Below, piece after piece: positions 1 through 8,182 of a DNA stretch of 64,000 nt. This DNA is from Ruminococcus sp. (GTDB lineage: Bacteria > Bacillota > Clostridia > Oscillospirales > Acutalibacteraceae), in contig SFGA01000025.1 of NCBI GenBank assembly GCA_004556705.1, forward strand, positions 1 to 64,000. The letters run 5' to 3'. Made by a program: the position numbers and the translations under genes. Under the pieces are notes generated by a model that ran no database searches, had not been told where the DNA came from, and saw only the letters and a list, made by a program, of their open reading frames with translations. Each line of letters begins with the position of its first letter. The stretch's first letter is position 1.

Positions 1-24
1 ACCTATTAGAAAACTAAATAAAAA

Positions 25-57
25 GCCACCAGTTCAATATAGAATTGATCTGGCAGC
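25..57 (-). terminator. Rho-independent terminator of the amino-acid ABC operon
   Basis: Read on the minus strand, a 14-bp stem with one mismatch and two G-U pairs is followed by TTTTTATTTAG. It sits about 70 nt after the stop of the ATPase gene and would end the three-gene transport operon. Confidence 0.7.
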
Positions 58-125
58 TTAATTCTTTTTTGTGTCTACAAAGTATTGACTACTTTACAAA
101 ATTGCCCTGCTTTTAAGAATTGATG

Positions 126-911
126 TTATGCAAGCACCTTTGAAAGGAATTCCTTGAGTCTTTCGTTCTTCGGGTGGTTGAATATTTCGTCGGGCGTACC
201 CTCCTCGACAATTCTTCCGTCGTCCATAAACAAAACTCTGCTTCCGACTTCCTTTGCAAAGCCCATTTCGTGCGTTACGACAATCATAGTCATTCCGCTG
301 TCGGCAAGCTCTTTCATAAGGTCGAGCACCTCGCCTACCATTTCGGGGTCAAGCGCAGATGTCGGCTCATCAAAAAGGATAACGTCGGGATTCATCGCAA
401 GAGTACGAACAATGGCAACTCTCTGCTTTTGTCCGCCCGAAAGCTGTGACGGATATGCGTCCGCCTTATCCTCAAGACCTATTCTTTTAAGCAATTCCAT
501 TGCCTGCTTTTGAGCGTCAGCCTTGATTTCCTTTGTGCTTTTAATTTTTTCGTTTTCGGGATTATTGCGGCGGAGCTTTTTCATTCTCTTTTTCCCAACA
601 TATACGGGAGCGAGCATAATATTCTCGATAACCGTTTTATTGTTGAAAAGATTGAAATGCTGAAAAACCATTCCCATTTTCTGACGGTGAATGTTAATAT
701 CGACCTTCATATCGGCAATATCAACGCCGTTGAAGATAATACTGCCCGAGGTGGGATCCTCCATACAGTTAAGGCAACGCAGGAAGGTTGATTTGCCCGA
801 GCCGGACGGGCCTATAACAACGACCTTTTCGCCCTTTTCAATGTTAATGTTAATATCGTGAAGGACGCTGACGTCGCCAAACGATTTATTAAGGTTAACG
901 ACTTCTATCAC
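126..911 (-). CDS. Polar amino-acid ABC transporter, ATP-binding protein
   Basis: This is the ATPase that powers amino-acid uptake on the cytoplasmic face of a GlnQ/HisP-type importer. The 261-residue protein has Walker A GPSGSGKST (34-42), the Q-loop glutamine at about 84, signature LSGGQ (157-161) and Walker B VILFDE (177-182) followed by the SALD D-loop. Translation starts at a GTG with an upstream AAGGAG, and the start overlaps the permease gene by 17 nt, which implies translational coupling. A basic insert at roughly residues 106-133 makes it somewhat longer than the usual 240 residues. It is last in an operon of binding protein, permease and ATPase. The substrate cannot be read from sequence; glutamine, cystine and other polar amino acids are all possible. 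Confidence 0.93.
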   Translation of the reverse strand: MIEVVNLNKSFGDVSVLHDININIEKGEKVVVIGPSGSGKSTFLRCLNCMEDPTSGSIIFNGVDIADMKVDINIHRQKMGMVFQHFNLFNNKTVIENIMLAPVYVGKKRMKKLRRNNPENEKIKSTKEIKADAQKQAMELLKRIGLEDKADAYPSQLSGGQKQRVAIVRTLAMNPDVILFDEPTSALDPEMVGEVLDLMKELADSGMTMIVVTHEMGFAKEVGSRVLFMDDGRIVEEGTPDEIFNHPKNERLKEFLSKVLA

Positions 912-1614
912 TCTTACTCAAGCTCCTTTCCATCAATTTGATAAGACCGCTTATTACAAGAACAAGCGCAATGTAAATCAATGCCATAACTATATACGGC
1001 ACCATAAACTCATACGTGTTCGTACCGATTTTTCTGAAAGCAACATACAAGTCAAGCGCACCTACGAAGCTTACAATCGAGGTTTCCTTGATCAAAGCAA
1101 TAAACTCGTTGCCGAGCGTGGGAAGAATATTCTTTACCGCCTGCGGAATAACAATCTTAATCATTGTTGTAGCGAAGCTCAAACCGATAGCACGGCCGCC
1201 CTCCATCTGACCGGGGTCAACGGACTGAATACCGCTACGCATTATTTCAGAAATATATGCGCCCGAGTTCATTCCGAATACGATTATAGCAACCGTAACA
1301 GATTGGAGATTTATACCTAAAAGGGGTAAGAATACATAATATGAAAGCAAAAGCTGTACAACCATAGGCGTACCTCTGAAAAAGCCGACATAGAAGCTGC
1401 AAATTCCGTTAAGCACCCTCGGAAGTACCTTATATTTCGGAGAAACACGCACTATCGCAATCAGTGTACCGATGATTATACCGATAATCAAGCCCATTAC
1501 CGCAATTTTTACGGTGTTGGACAGACCCGTTAAAATCTCTGACCTGTACGAAGCGGCGCTGGACCCTTGAAACAGAGAAATAAATTTCTCAACCTTGTAC
1601 TGAAAATCACTCAT
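895..1614 (-). CDS. Polar amino-acid ABC transporter, permease
   Basis: Integral membrane subunit of the importer, HisM/GlnP family. The 239-residue protein has several hydrophobic segments and the inner-membrane component signature in EMRSGIQSVDPGQMEGGRAIG, where the EAA loop contacts the ATPase; the final segment LIKLMERSLSKS is typical of the family. The start is ATG with AAGGA upstream. Only one permease gene is present, so the transporter probably uses a homodimer. It lies between the binding-protein gene, separated by a stem-loop, and the ATPase gene, which it overlaps. Confidence 0.93.
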   Translation of the reverse strand: MSDFQYKVEKFISLFQGSSAASYRSEILTGLSNTVKIAVMGLIIGIIIGTLIAIVRVSPKYKVLPRVLNGICSFYVGFFRGTPMVVQLLLSYYVFLPLLGINLQSVTVAIIVFGMNSGAYISEIMRSGIQSVDPGQMEGGRAIGLSFATTMIKIVIPQAVKNILPTLGNEFIALIKETSIVSFVGALDLYVAFRKIGTNTYEFMVPYIVMALIYIALVLVISGLIKLMERSLSKSDRSR

Positions 1615-1655
1615 AAATACATTCCTTAAACAACTGAATATTTTATCTTAACAAC

Positions 1656-1688
1656 GCAATAGCCTCACCGATTTGGTGAGGTTATTGC
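1656..1688 (-). promoter_or_regulatory. Intercistronic stem-loop between binding protein and permease
   Basis: A 14-bp stem (1656-1669 with 1675-1688) has a 5-nt loop and no strong T-run after it on the minus strand. Such hairpins after the first cistron usually stabilise the binding-protein message or partly end transcription, giving more binding protein than permease. That role is inferred from position. Confidence 0.6.
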
Positions 1689-1707
1689 ATTCTTTATAAC
1701 TGCATTA

Positions 1708-2562
1708 TTATTTTGTGCCGTTGATTGATGCTGTAATCGAAGCTGCGGGAGCTGCGTCAACGATTACATAGTCAAGGTTGCCGTGAAGCATATCCTGTAC
1801 TGCAAGAACCGCACTCTGATAAGGCTTTGTTGAAAGCTTGAGACCGTTGCTCTCATAGTCGCCCTTGTTTTCCGAATACTGCTGACCTGTTGTACCGGTC
1901 TGGAAGCCGATTGTTGTCTTGCTGTCAAATGTCTTGAGAACATTGAGAACATCATCAGCTGTCTTGCACTCGTCAAACTTGGTGTTGTCGCTGCGAACGA
2001 TAAGCTTCTGAGAAGCCTGATAGTAAGAGTCTGAGAATGTAACGTTTTCCTCACGCTCGGGGCTTATTGTAAGACCTGCCATTGCAATATCGCACTTCTG
2101 CTGACCTACTGAAAGGCAAACAGCCTCAAAGTCCATATTTTTGATTACAAGTTCTTTACCGAGATAATCTGCAAGAAGCTTTGCAATTTCCATGTCAACG
2201 CCCAAATACTGCTCACCCTCTGTGTATTCGAAGGGCGGGAACTCTGCGTTTGTAGCAACTACAAGCTGATCCTTTGATGAATCCTCAACAGCCGAAGTGA
2301 CTGCAACCGGTGTGCCGTCGCCGAAATAGTGGTTGAAGATTTCATCCATTTTTCCGTTTGCTTTAATTTCTGCAATAAATGCGTTTACCTTTCCGAGAAG
2401 CTCGGGCTGAGTCTTGTCAACGCCGAAAGCGTATTTCTCTTCGGTCAACTCGATGTCGATAACCTTTGCGGTAACCTTTTCTGTGTTTCCGCAAGCTGCG
2501 AAACAACCGGCAATCATTAAGATTGCAAGAACAACTGACATAATTTTAACTACTTTTTTCAT
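1708..2562 (-). CDS. Amino-acid ABC transporter solute-binding lipoprotein, apparently circularly permuted
   Basis: Extracellular solute-binding protein family 3, 284 residues, with a lipoprotein signal (lipobox IAGC, Cys20). The segment order is unusual. Residues about 31-83 (KVIDIELTEEKYAFGV..., ELLGKVNAFIAEIKANGKMDEIFNHYFG) look like the C-terminal tail that normally closes a family-3 protein. The canonical N-terminal start (LVVATNAEFPPFEY, GVDMEIAKLLADYLG) only begins near residue 98. The protein then stops at VDAAPAASITASINGTK, just where the normal tail would follow. All parts of the fold are present, in rotated order. It is first in the transport operon, with AGGAGG upstream of the ATG and a good promoter. 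Confidence 0.9.
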   Translation of the reverse strand: MKKVVKIMSVVLAILMIAGCFAACGNTEKVTAKVIDIELTEEKYAFGVDKTQPELLGKVNAFIAEIKANGKMDEIFNHYFGDGTPVAVTSAVEDSSKDQLVVATNAEFPPFEYTEGEQYLGVDMEIAKLLADYLGKELVIKNMDFEAVCLSVGQQKCDIAMAGLTISPEREENVTFSDSYYQASQKLIVRSDNTKFDECKTADDVLNVLKTFDSKTTIGFQTGTTGQQYSENKGDYESNGLKLSTKPYQSAVLAVQDMLHGNLDYVIVDAAPAASITASINGTK

Positions 2563-2596
2563 TATGTATTCCTCCTGAATGTTTTTGATGTTTCGT

Positions 2597-2625
2597 ATTA
2601 TACACTATCCTGTAATAAAATGCAA
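2597..2625 (-). promoter_or_regulatory. Sigma-A promoter of the ABC transporter operon
   Basis: On the minus strand TTGCAT (2620-2625) is separated by 17 nt from TATAAT (2597-2602), about 35 nt before the binding-protein start codon. Confidence 0.7.
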
Positions 2626-2650
2626 GTAAAATGTATAAAAATTCATAAAA

Positions 2651-3109
2651 TTATTTATTTTTTTTATTTTTGAACACGACAAGCTTTGAAAATACGTAGT
2701 TCAAAACCACAACCACGACCGATACAATTACCTTTGCAAGTGCACCGTCAACGCCGAAAATCCTTTGATTTAAGCCGATTTTGACGAGCAACGGCACTCC
2801 GAATATTTCTATAACTCCGGTAACTGCTCTCGCCGCCACAAAGGAAATAAATTCTTTTATGCATATATCCATTTCAAAGCTTTTGCTTTCAAAAACCCAT
2901 ATTTTATTCGTAATAAATGCAAAAATAACGCCTGCGACCCAAGCGACCGCATTGCTGACGGTTATTTTTACACCCTCCTGTATGCTGTCGGGCAGAGCGA
3001 AAACCAAAGCGGTATATACAGCCCAGTTTACTAAAGTCGTAAGCACACCGAAAATAAAATAGGTTATAAGCTCCTTATATTTAATTATAAGCTCCTTGAT
3101 TTTATTCAT
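2651..3109 (-). CDS. GtrA-like membrane protein
   Basis: A 152-residue protein with four predicted transmembrane segments and the GtrA signature: FGVLTTLVNWAVYTAL near the start and ITNKIWVFES after segment two, ending LNYVFSKLVVFKNKKNK. GtrA-family proteins are thought to move lipid-linked sugars across the membrane for glycosylation of surface polymers, or to act as partners of glycosyltransferases. No glycosyltransferase lies next to it here, so the partner is unknown. The stop lies 15 nt after the HD-domain gene's end on the same strand, and the two may share a transcript. Confidence 0.85.
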   Translation of the reverse strand: MNKIKELIIKYKELITYFIFGVLTTLVNWAVYTALVFALPDSIQEGVKITVSNAVAWVAGVIFAFITNKIWVFESKSFEMDICIKEFISFVAARAVTGVIEIFGVPLLVKIGLNQRIFGVDGALAKVIVSVVVVVLNYVFSKLVVFKNKKNK

Positions 3110-3124
3110 AAAATAATATTTCCT

Positions 3125-3664
3125 TTATTTTGTAAGCTCTGTGAACAGCTCTAAAAATTCACGCTTTGTTTCATCTATAGGCTTTATGCTGTTTTTCAAA
3201 TTCACGCTGACAGGCGTTGCTTCAACATTTATTTCCTCGCCGTTAAAAAGTATAAACTCATAATAAAGCATTGAGTCGTCGATACCTCTTGCAAGCCTTA
3301 TTTCTTCATCTGTAAGCTCTCCGATATATTTTGAAAAGATAATTTTCTGATATTCTCTTTCAATTTCCGAAAAATACGGAATTTGCTGCTTCAGCGGTCT
3401 TGTCATATCGCCTATATATGCCTCTGCGCCGTCGTGAAGCAAGCATAAAAGCTGAACCTTTTTACTGTATCCCCTGCTTCCTGCCTCCAAAGCGCAGTTT
3501 ATGCTGTGCCTTGCAACAGAAAAGAAGGTGTCAAAATGACCGTTGGCTCTTGTCAGCATTGAAAGAGCGTGTGCAATGTCAATAATGTCGACGCTATCCT
3601 CCGTCGGATTTGTCGGATCAAGTTTTATGTGACTTATTGTCGTTATATAATTTTTATTAACCAT
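3125..3664 (-). CDS. HD-domain hydrolase, YfbR-like
   Basis: Metal-dependent phosphohydrolase, probably a 5'-nucleotidase-like enzyme. The HD motif is visible as LLCLLHDGAEAYIGD and an earlier FSVARHSINCA supplies the first histidine, as in the YfbR/HD superfamily. I start it at the ATG at 3664 (MVNKNYITT), preceded by CAGGAGC at good spacing; an upstream in-frame ATG would read 20 extra residues out of the adjacent repeat and is unlikely. The product is 179 residues. Downstream is the GtrA-like gene. Confidence 0.82.
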   Translation of the reverse strand: MVNKNYITTISHIKLDPTNPTEDSVDIIDIAHALSMLTRANGHFDTFFSVARHSINCALEAGSRGYSKKVQLLCLLHDGAEAYIGDMTRPLKQQIPYFSEIEREYQKIIFSKYIGELTDEEIRLARGIDDSMLYYEFILFNGEEINVEATPVSVNLKNSIKPIDETKREFLELFTELTK

Positions 3665-3695
3665 AATAGCTCCTGAAAATATTTTCGTCAATTTA

Positions 3696-3832
3696 TAGGC
3701 TCCCTCTGACGAGGGAGCTGTCATTTTTCCTTGAAAAATGACTGAGGGAGAGATAACAAAAATTTGCTATTTATTACTTTCTCTCCTTCCGTCACGCCTA
3801 TGGCGTGCCACCTTCCTCGTCAGAGGAAGGCA
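3696..3832. repeat. MITE-like hairpin repeat (CCCTCTGACGAGGG family)
   Basis: About 137 nt built of nested inverted repeats. It opens with GGCTCCCTC-TGAC-GAGGGAGC, continues with CATTTTTC-CTT-GAAAAATG, and closes with CCTTCCTC-GTCA-GAGGAAGG; the two outer hairpins are imperfect inverted copies of each other. The end of the DUF559 gene is inside the repeat. A related hairpin occurs at 63755-63785. No transposase is inside. Confidence 0.7.
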
Positions 3833-4190
3833 TTTTGTTTATTTCATTTTTAACTACTCTGTCAATATACTCGCAAACGCCGTAAAAATTCCTTGCAACA
3901 TCCAAATTACATATCCTAACAACTTTCACCTTTTGCTTGTTAAGTTCAAGCGTGCGAATATCGTCTTTGATTTTGGTTGAATGCGAATAATGTTCTCCGC
4001 CGTCAAGTTCAATAGCCAATCTTGCTTTTGCACAATAAAAGTCAACTATATAATTGCCAATCGCTTTCTGTCTCTGAAAACGAACAGGATAATTTCGCAA
4101 GAACTCGTACCACAGTTTTCTTTCCCATGGAGTCATATTTTTTCTTAACATTTTTGCTACTTGAATATTTTTCTTATTATATTCTTTCAT
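3798..4190 (-). CDS. DUF559-domain (Vsr-like endonuclease fold) protein
   Basis: A 130-residue protein with the DUF559 core: MTPWERKLWYEFLRNYPVRFQRQKAIGNYIVDFYC then ARLAIELDGGEHY. The Glu, Asp and Gln-x-Lys (QRQKAIG) positions match the PD-(D/E)XK/Vsr-like fold. The biological role of DUF559 proteins is not established. The ATG at 4190 has GAGG upstream; longer in-frame starts lack one. The last residues, MPSSDEEGGTP, are read out of the flanking hairpin repeat, so the gene and the repeat appear to have moved or evolved together. Confidence 0.8.
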   Translation of the reverse strand: MKEYNKKNIQVAKMLRKNMTPWERKLWYEFLRNYPVRFQRQKAIGNYIVDFYCAKARLAIELDGGEHYSHSTKIKDDIRTLELNKQKVKVVRICNLDVARNFYGVCEYIDRVVKNEINKMPSSDEEGGTP

Positions 4191-4280
4191 TACTAATACC
4201 TCAACCATTACTATCATACCATTTCCTCCGCCTCTTTTCAAGTTAGCAAAAGAAGTGTATAATAGCAGCGAGGTGATTTA

Positions 4281-5177
4281 ATGGGCGATTACTACCGCAC
4301 CTTTAACGACGAGATGACGGAAATGTTTTCTCAAAAAGTATATAAGCTCTCGCTTGACGGCGGAATGACCTGCCCGAACAGAGACGGCACCGTAGGCACG
4401 GGCGGCTGCATATTCTGCTCTGCCGGCGGAAGCGGAGATTTTTCGCAAAAGCGTTGTGAAAGCATTGACCTGCAAATCGAAAAAGCTAAAAGTCAGGTTT
4501 CAAAAAAATATAAGGGCGACAAATATATAGCTTATTTTCAAAGCTACACCAACACCTATGCAAGCGTTGAATACCTTGAGAGCATTTTTTATCCCGCAAT
4601 AAACAATCCGTGTATCGTTGCCCTGTCAATCGGCACACGCCCCGACTGTCTCGGGAAGGATGTGCTCAATTTGCTCAAAAGGCTGAATGATATAAAGCCC
4701 GTATATGTCGAATTGGGGCTTCAGACCTCAAACGAGCAGACGGCAAAGCTTATCAACCGAGGCTACACGCTTGATGTTTTCGACAAGGCGATGTCCGATC
4801 TCCGAGAAATCGGCGTTAAAACGGTCGTTCATATAATTTTAGGCTTACCGCACGAGACAAAGCAGGATATGACCGCTTCTGTAAGCCATGCCGTAAAAAG
4901 CGGCGCCGACGGAATAAAGCTCCAATTATTGCACGTTCTCAAAGGCACCGAGCTTAAAAGAATGTATCTTAACAAGGAATTCGAAGTGTTCGGCTTTGAC
5001 GACTATATAAACACGGTTTGCGATATGATAAGCCTTGTGCCTAAAAATGTAACAATTCACCGAATAACGGGCGACGCACCGAAAAAACTGCTTGTCGCTC
5101 CGCTGTGGTCGGCGGATAAAAAGAGAGTTCTCAATGCAATAAACAAAGAACTGAAAAGGCGAAAAGAAAACACATAA
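4281..5177 (+). CDS. Radical SAM protein, TIGR01212/YtqA family
   Basis: A 298-residue radical S-adenosylmethionine enzyme. Iron-sulfur ligands lie in CPNRDGTVGTGGCIFC, where the long first spacing is characteristic of the YhcC/YtqA group. Downstream are GTRPDCLGKDVL and the EFGLQT-like strand VELGLQTSNEQT. The family's reaction is not settled; members sit near tRNA and nucleotide genes in other genomes. It is transcribed opposite to both neighbours and is probably monocistronic, with GAGGTG 8-10 nt before the ATG. Confidence 0.9.
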   Translation: MGDYYRTFNDEMTEMFSQKVYKLSLDGGMTCPNRDGTVGTGGCIFCSAGGSGDFSQKRCESIDLQIEKAKSQVSKKYKGDKYIAYFQSYTNTYASVEYLESIFYPAINNPCIVALSIGTRPDCLGKDVLNLLKRLNDIKPVYVELGLQTSNEQTAKLINRGYTLDVFDKAMSDLREIGVKTVVHIILGLPHETKQDMTASVSHAVKSGADGIKLQLLHVLKGTELKRMYLNKEFEVFGFDDYINTVCDMISLVPKNVTIHRITGDAPKKLLVAPLWSADKKRVLNAINKELKRRKENT

Positions 5178-5217
5178 AAAGAGACGGAAACCTGATTTAA
5201 GGCTTCCGTCATTTTTA

Positions 5218-6477
5218 TTAAAGAACGTAAATTATAACGTCTCTTGCTCCCCACTGTCTGCACTGTGAGGTTGTGTTCATAAACAAATCAACCGTGAATT
5301 TGCCCTTCTTGACAAATCCACCCGTATCTGCCGCTATGCAATAGCCGTAAACTATGCCGTCGGTTGATACGATATATAATTCTGTGCCGTACGGGAACTG
5401 ATTGGGGTCAACCGCAATGTATCCCGGCTTTACCGTTCTGCCGCTTGCCGTTTTAGCGCCTGCCGAAGCAGAATAAGCCGCAGCCTTGCCCGTTACAACT
5501 CTCTTGTATGAAGTCGGTACTCCGTTTTCAAGAATAAGGCTTGAGGGAGGTGTAAGCTCCGAGATAGGTGTTCCGCCGTTTTTAAGAGCAGCTACGGTAA
5601 CCGCAGGCTTCTCCTTTGTGCCGACCGTCTTTATCTGCGGTACGGCTTCCTTTGTTACGGTTTCGCTGACAACGCTTGAAGAAGCGAGCTGACCGTCAAC
5701 TATTTTGTCCGAATAAACAACTGTCTTTGAACCGTTCACGCCCTTTTGCGTTACCCTGGAATTTCCGAGATAAAGCTCATCTGACTTTACGGTCTGAGTT
5801 GTGTATTTGATTGCTTCCTGAGCAGTTCTCTCAACATACTCTACACGGTAAACGGTAATCTGTATTCCGTCATAAAGCTCTGTTTCCAAAGACGGTGATA
5901 CCTCATCATTCTCGCCGAGTGTAACGCCTGCCTTAGCAACTGCATCCGAAACCGTTCCGTCGCCTGTTTTCAATTCGGTTGTTGCTCCGTCCGCCGTAAG
6001 CGAAACATTATACGCAGTCTGAAGCTTAACATTCATTGAATTTTGAAGAACAGTCTTTTCGGGGAGGTTTACAAGAATATCTTCGCTGAGCACAACACCC
6101 TTAGCCGAAAGGAAATCCGCAACAGTACCTGCGAATTTTTCGTTTGTAACATTTCCCTGAAGATCCGTAAAAGTAATATCCGCCGCACGGTAGAGAACAA
6201 TTACACTATCCTGTCCCACCGTAAAACCGTCAAGATTTAATACATCATCATTTGTGGTAACAATTCCGGCTTGATCGACGATAGCCTGCGGATTTGATTT
6301 GAAAGTCGAAACTCTTGTAATTTCCGAGCCGTCATAAATGTCAACATTATATGTGCTCGGAGAGGCAGCAAATGCGGTACCTGCACACATAATCGCAAGT
6401 ATAATTATAAGTGCCGTCACTCTTGAAAGAGTTGCACGTGTTGCGTTTGCATAGCCTTTTAATTCTGTAATCATCAT
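5218..6477 (-). CDS. Secreted cell-wall protein with DUF348, G5 and 3D domains (YabE/RpfB-like)
   Basis: A 419-residue exported protein. A signal peptide or N-terminal anchor (about 1-38, ending AFAASP) is followed by three DUF348 ubiquitin-like repeats (from VDIYDGSEITRVST, then VLYRAADITFTDLQG, then VKLQTAYNVSLTADG). A G5 domain spans about residues 215-295. A C-terminal 3D domain carries the three conserved aspartates (AVDPNQFPYGT, AADTGG, FTVDLF). 3D domains of this type are lytic-transglycosylase-like (MltA/RpfB relatives), so it probably cuts peptidoglycan during growth or resuscitation. Two ATGs are adjacent, and the second (6474) is better spaced from AAAGGAG. A perfect consensus promoter lies about 150 nt upstream. 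Confidence 0.88.
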   Translation of the reverse strand: MMITELKGYANATRATLSRVTALIIILAIMCAGTAFAASPSTYNVDIYDGSEITRVSTFKSNPQAIVDQAGIVTTNDDVLNLDGFTVGQDSVIVLYRAADITFTDLQGNVTNEKFAGTVADFLSAKGVVLSEDILVNLPEKTVLQNSMNVKLQTAYNVSLTADGATTELKTGDGTVSDAVAKAGVTLGENDEVSPSLETELYDGIQITVYRVEYVERTAQEAIKYTTQTVKSDELYLGNSRVTQKGVNGSKTVVYSDKIVDGQLASSSVVSETVTKEAVPQIKTVGTKEKPAVTVAALKNGGTPISELTPPSSLILENGVPTSYKRVVTGKAAAYSASAGAKTASGRTVKPGYIAVDPNQFPYGTELYIVSTDGIVYGYCIAADTGGFVKKGKFTVDLFMNTTSQCRQWGARDVIIYVL

Positions 6478-6622
6478 TTTGCTCCTTTAACTCATACCTC
6501 TTCGTTTTGGAATTTGCCTGAAGAAGCTGTTGGACGTCTTCGTAAATTTCCGTAAATTTCAGCCTGTCGGCTAAGAGAAATGTACGAATTTTTGACGCCT
6601 CTGTTATTCTCGCGTTTTGACT
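6478..6622 (-). other. Roughly 145-nt 5' leader of the 3D-domain gene
   Basis: The distance between the strong promoter and the start codon leaves an untranslated leader of about 145 nt. It contains short complementary segments (for example GCC-GACA-GGC) but does not match a riboswitch class I recognise. In particular I do not see the c-di-AMP (ydaO) core that sometimes precedes such genes. Confidence 0.45.
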
Positions 6623-6628
6623 TTTGCC

Positions 6629-6657
6629 ATTATATTTACTCATTTGTGAATTGTCAA
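6629..6657 (-). promoter_or_regulatory. Consensus sigma-A promoter of the 3D-domain gene
   Basis: On the minus strand a perfect TTGACA (6652-6657), a 17-nt spacer and a perfect TATAAT (6629-6634). Confidence 0.8.
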
Positions 6658-7089
6658 ATTTTTTGAAATAAGTTTTTTGTGCAAATTACACAACATCAAA
6701 TGTCAAAATATGTCAAATCGTGGTTTTTAAACTTGAAAGATTTTATCCCGCTAAAGCATTTTCGGTGAATATTTGTGTAATTGTTAAAAAATTATGCTTT
6801 GTGGCGAACGCACCCCCGTTTTTTGCTTGAAATTGCTCTCAAAGCACCTACTTTTTGCCAAATATTCTATATATAGTATATTAAATTGTGGTGATTTAAT
6901 TCATTTTAATGGGATATTTTTGAAAAATATGGCTGTTTTTTCATTCAATCCACCTCTGAGGGTATAAAATCGCCTAAAAATTGACATATTTTATGGGAAT
7001 TTACATTTTTCTTTAATTTTAATAGAATTACTATTATATTTATGATAAAATAATCAAGTATAAAAACACGGTTACAAGAGGTTAAAAGT
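6658..7089. other. AT-rich divergent intergenic region
   Basis: About 430 nt between the divergent 3D-domain and pseudouridine-synthase genes. It is very AT-rich with runs of T and A. A TTGACA near 6982 could serve the plus-strand gene, but its -10 is poor. I see no open reading frame, tRNA or clear hairpin. Confidence 0.5.
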
Positions 7090-8058
7090 ATGAAAAGCTT
7101 TACGATAAAAAGCAATGATTCAGATCAAAGGCTCGACAAATTCATTAAAAAAAGCGTTCCGAATTTACCGCAATCCTTGATGTATAAATACATTCGTACA
7201 AAGCGTATAAAGGTAAACTCGAAGCGTGCGGAAATCTCTACAAGGCTTCACGTCGGAGATACAGTAGATATGTATATCAACGACGAATTTTTTGACCCGA
7301 GCGAGAAGCATTATGACTTTATGAAGGCGTCGAAAAGCCTTGACATTATTTATGAGGACGAAAACATACTTTTGTTAAATAAAAAGCAGGGCGTTCTCTG
7401 CCATCCCGACGACAGAGAGTACATTGACACGCTCATCGGCAGGGTAAAACGCTATTTATATGAAAAGGGCGAATATGATCCCGATACGGAGAATTCATTT
7501 GTGCCGTCGCTTGTCAACAGAATAGACAGAAACACGGGCGGAATTGTAATTGCGGCAAAAAATGCGGAGAGCCTTCGCATACTCAACGAAAAAATGAAGC
7601 TTCGTGAGCTGCACAAGTATTATCTTTGCGTTACCGTGGGCGCTCCGAAAGAAAAAAGTGCAATCCTCGGCGGTTATCTTGTAAAGGACGAAAAAAGCAA
7701 CACGGTCACGGTGTCAAAAAAAGCCTCTGAAGGTGCAAAGAGCATTAAAACAAAATACAGAGTGCTCGAGAGCATAGACGGCTTGAGCCTTGTGGAAATT
7801 GAGCTTCTCACAGGCAGAACTCATCAGATTAGGGCGCACATGGCGTCAATCGGCTGTCCGCTTTTGGGCGACGGCAAGTACGGCAGAAACCGTGACAACA
7901 AAAAATTCGGCGGATACAAAAAGCAGATGCTTTATTCCTATAAATTGAAATTTGATTTTACAACAGACGCAGGTAAACTTGCCTACCTCGACCAAAAGGA
8001 ATTTGAGGTTCAGGATGTATGGTTCAAAGAGGAATTTTACGCAGGAAATTTAGTGTAA
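7090..8058 (+). CDS. RluA-family pseudouridine synthase
   Basis: Converts specific uridines in rRNA or tRNA to pseudouridine. The 322-residue protein has an S4 RNA-binding domain (about 1-75, RLDKFIKKSVPNLP) and the catalytic domain with VNRIDRNTGGIVIAAKN, where the Asp of RxD is the nucleophile. It also has the RLU motif LLTGRTHQIRAHMASIGCPLLGD. The family contains RluA, RluC, RluD and YhcT/YlyB paralogues; the target base cannot be assigned here. AAGAGG precedes the ATG. YifB/ComM follows on the same strand. Confidence 0.9.
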   Translation: MKSFTIKSNDSDQRLDKFIKKSVPNLPQSLMYKYIRTKRIKVNSKRAEISTRLHVGDTVDMYINDEFFDPSEKHYDFMKASKSLDIIYEDENILLLNKKQGVLCHPDDREYIDTLIGRVKRYLYEKGEYDPDTENSFVPSLVNRIDRNTGGIVIAAKNAESLRILNEKMKLRELHKYYLCVTVGAPKEKSAILGGYLVKDEKSNTVTVSKKASEGAKSIKTKYRVLESIDGLSLVEIELLTGRTHQIRAHMASIGCPLLGDGKYGRNRDNKKFGGYKKQMLYSYKLKFDFTTDAGKLAYLDQKEFEVQDVWFKEEFYAGNLV

Positions 8059-8182
8059 TTTTCTATACTATTATATATAGGTGATTTTTAAGCGGTTTTT
8101 AATCGGATAATTTTATCACATAATTGCAAAATTCGCTTTTATGTGCTATCATTCTTTTAGTTTAATTTTTTGGGGTGAAATA

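Noticed and set aside
3664..3724. Longer N-terminus of the HD-domain protein (20 extra residues)
   Set aside because: The extra residues are read from the hairpin repeat, whereas the ATG at 3664 has a good ribosome site and matches the usual family start.
6347..6643. A 98-codon frame on the minus strand upstream of the 3D-domain gene
   Set aside because: Its ATG lies upstream of the predicted transcription start of the consensus promoter, it overlaps the signal-peptide region of the real gene in another frame, and it has no ribosome site.
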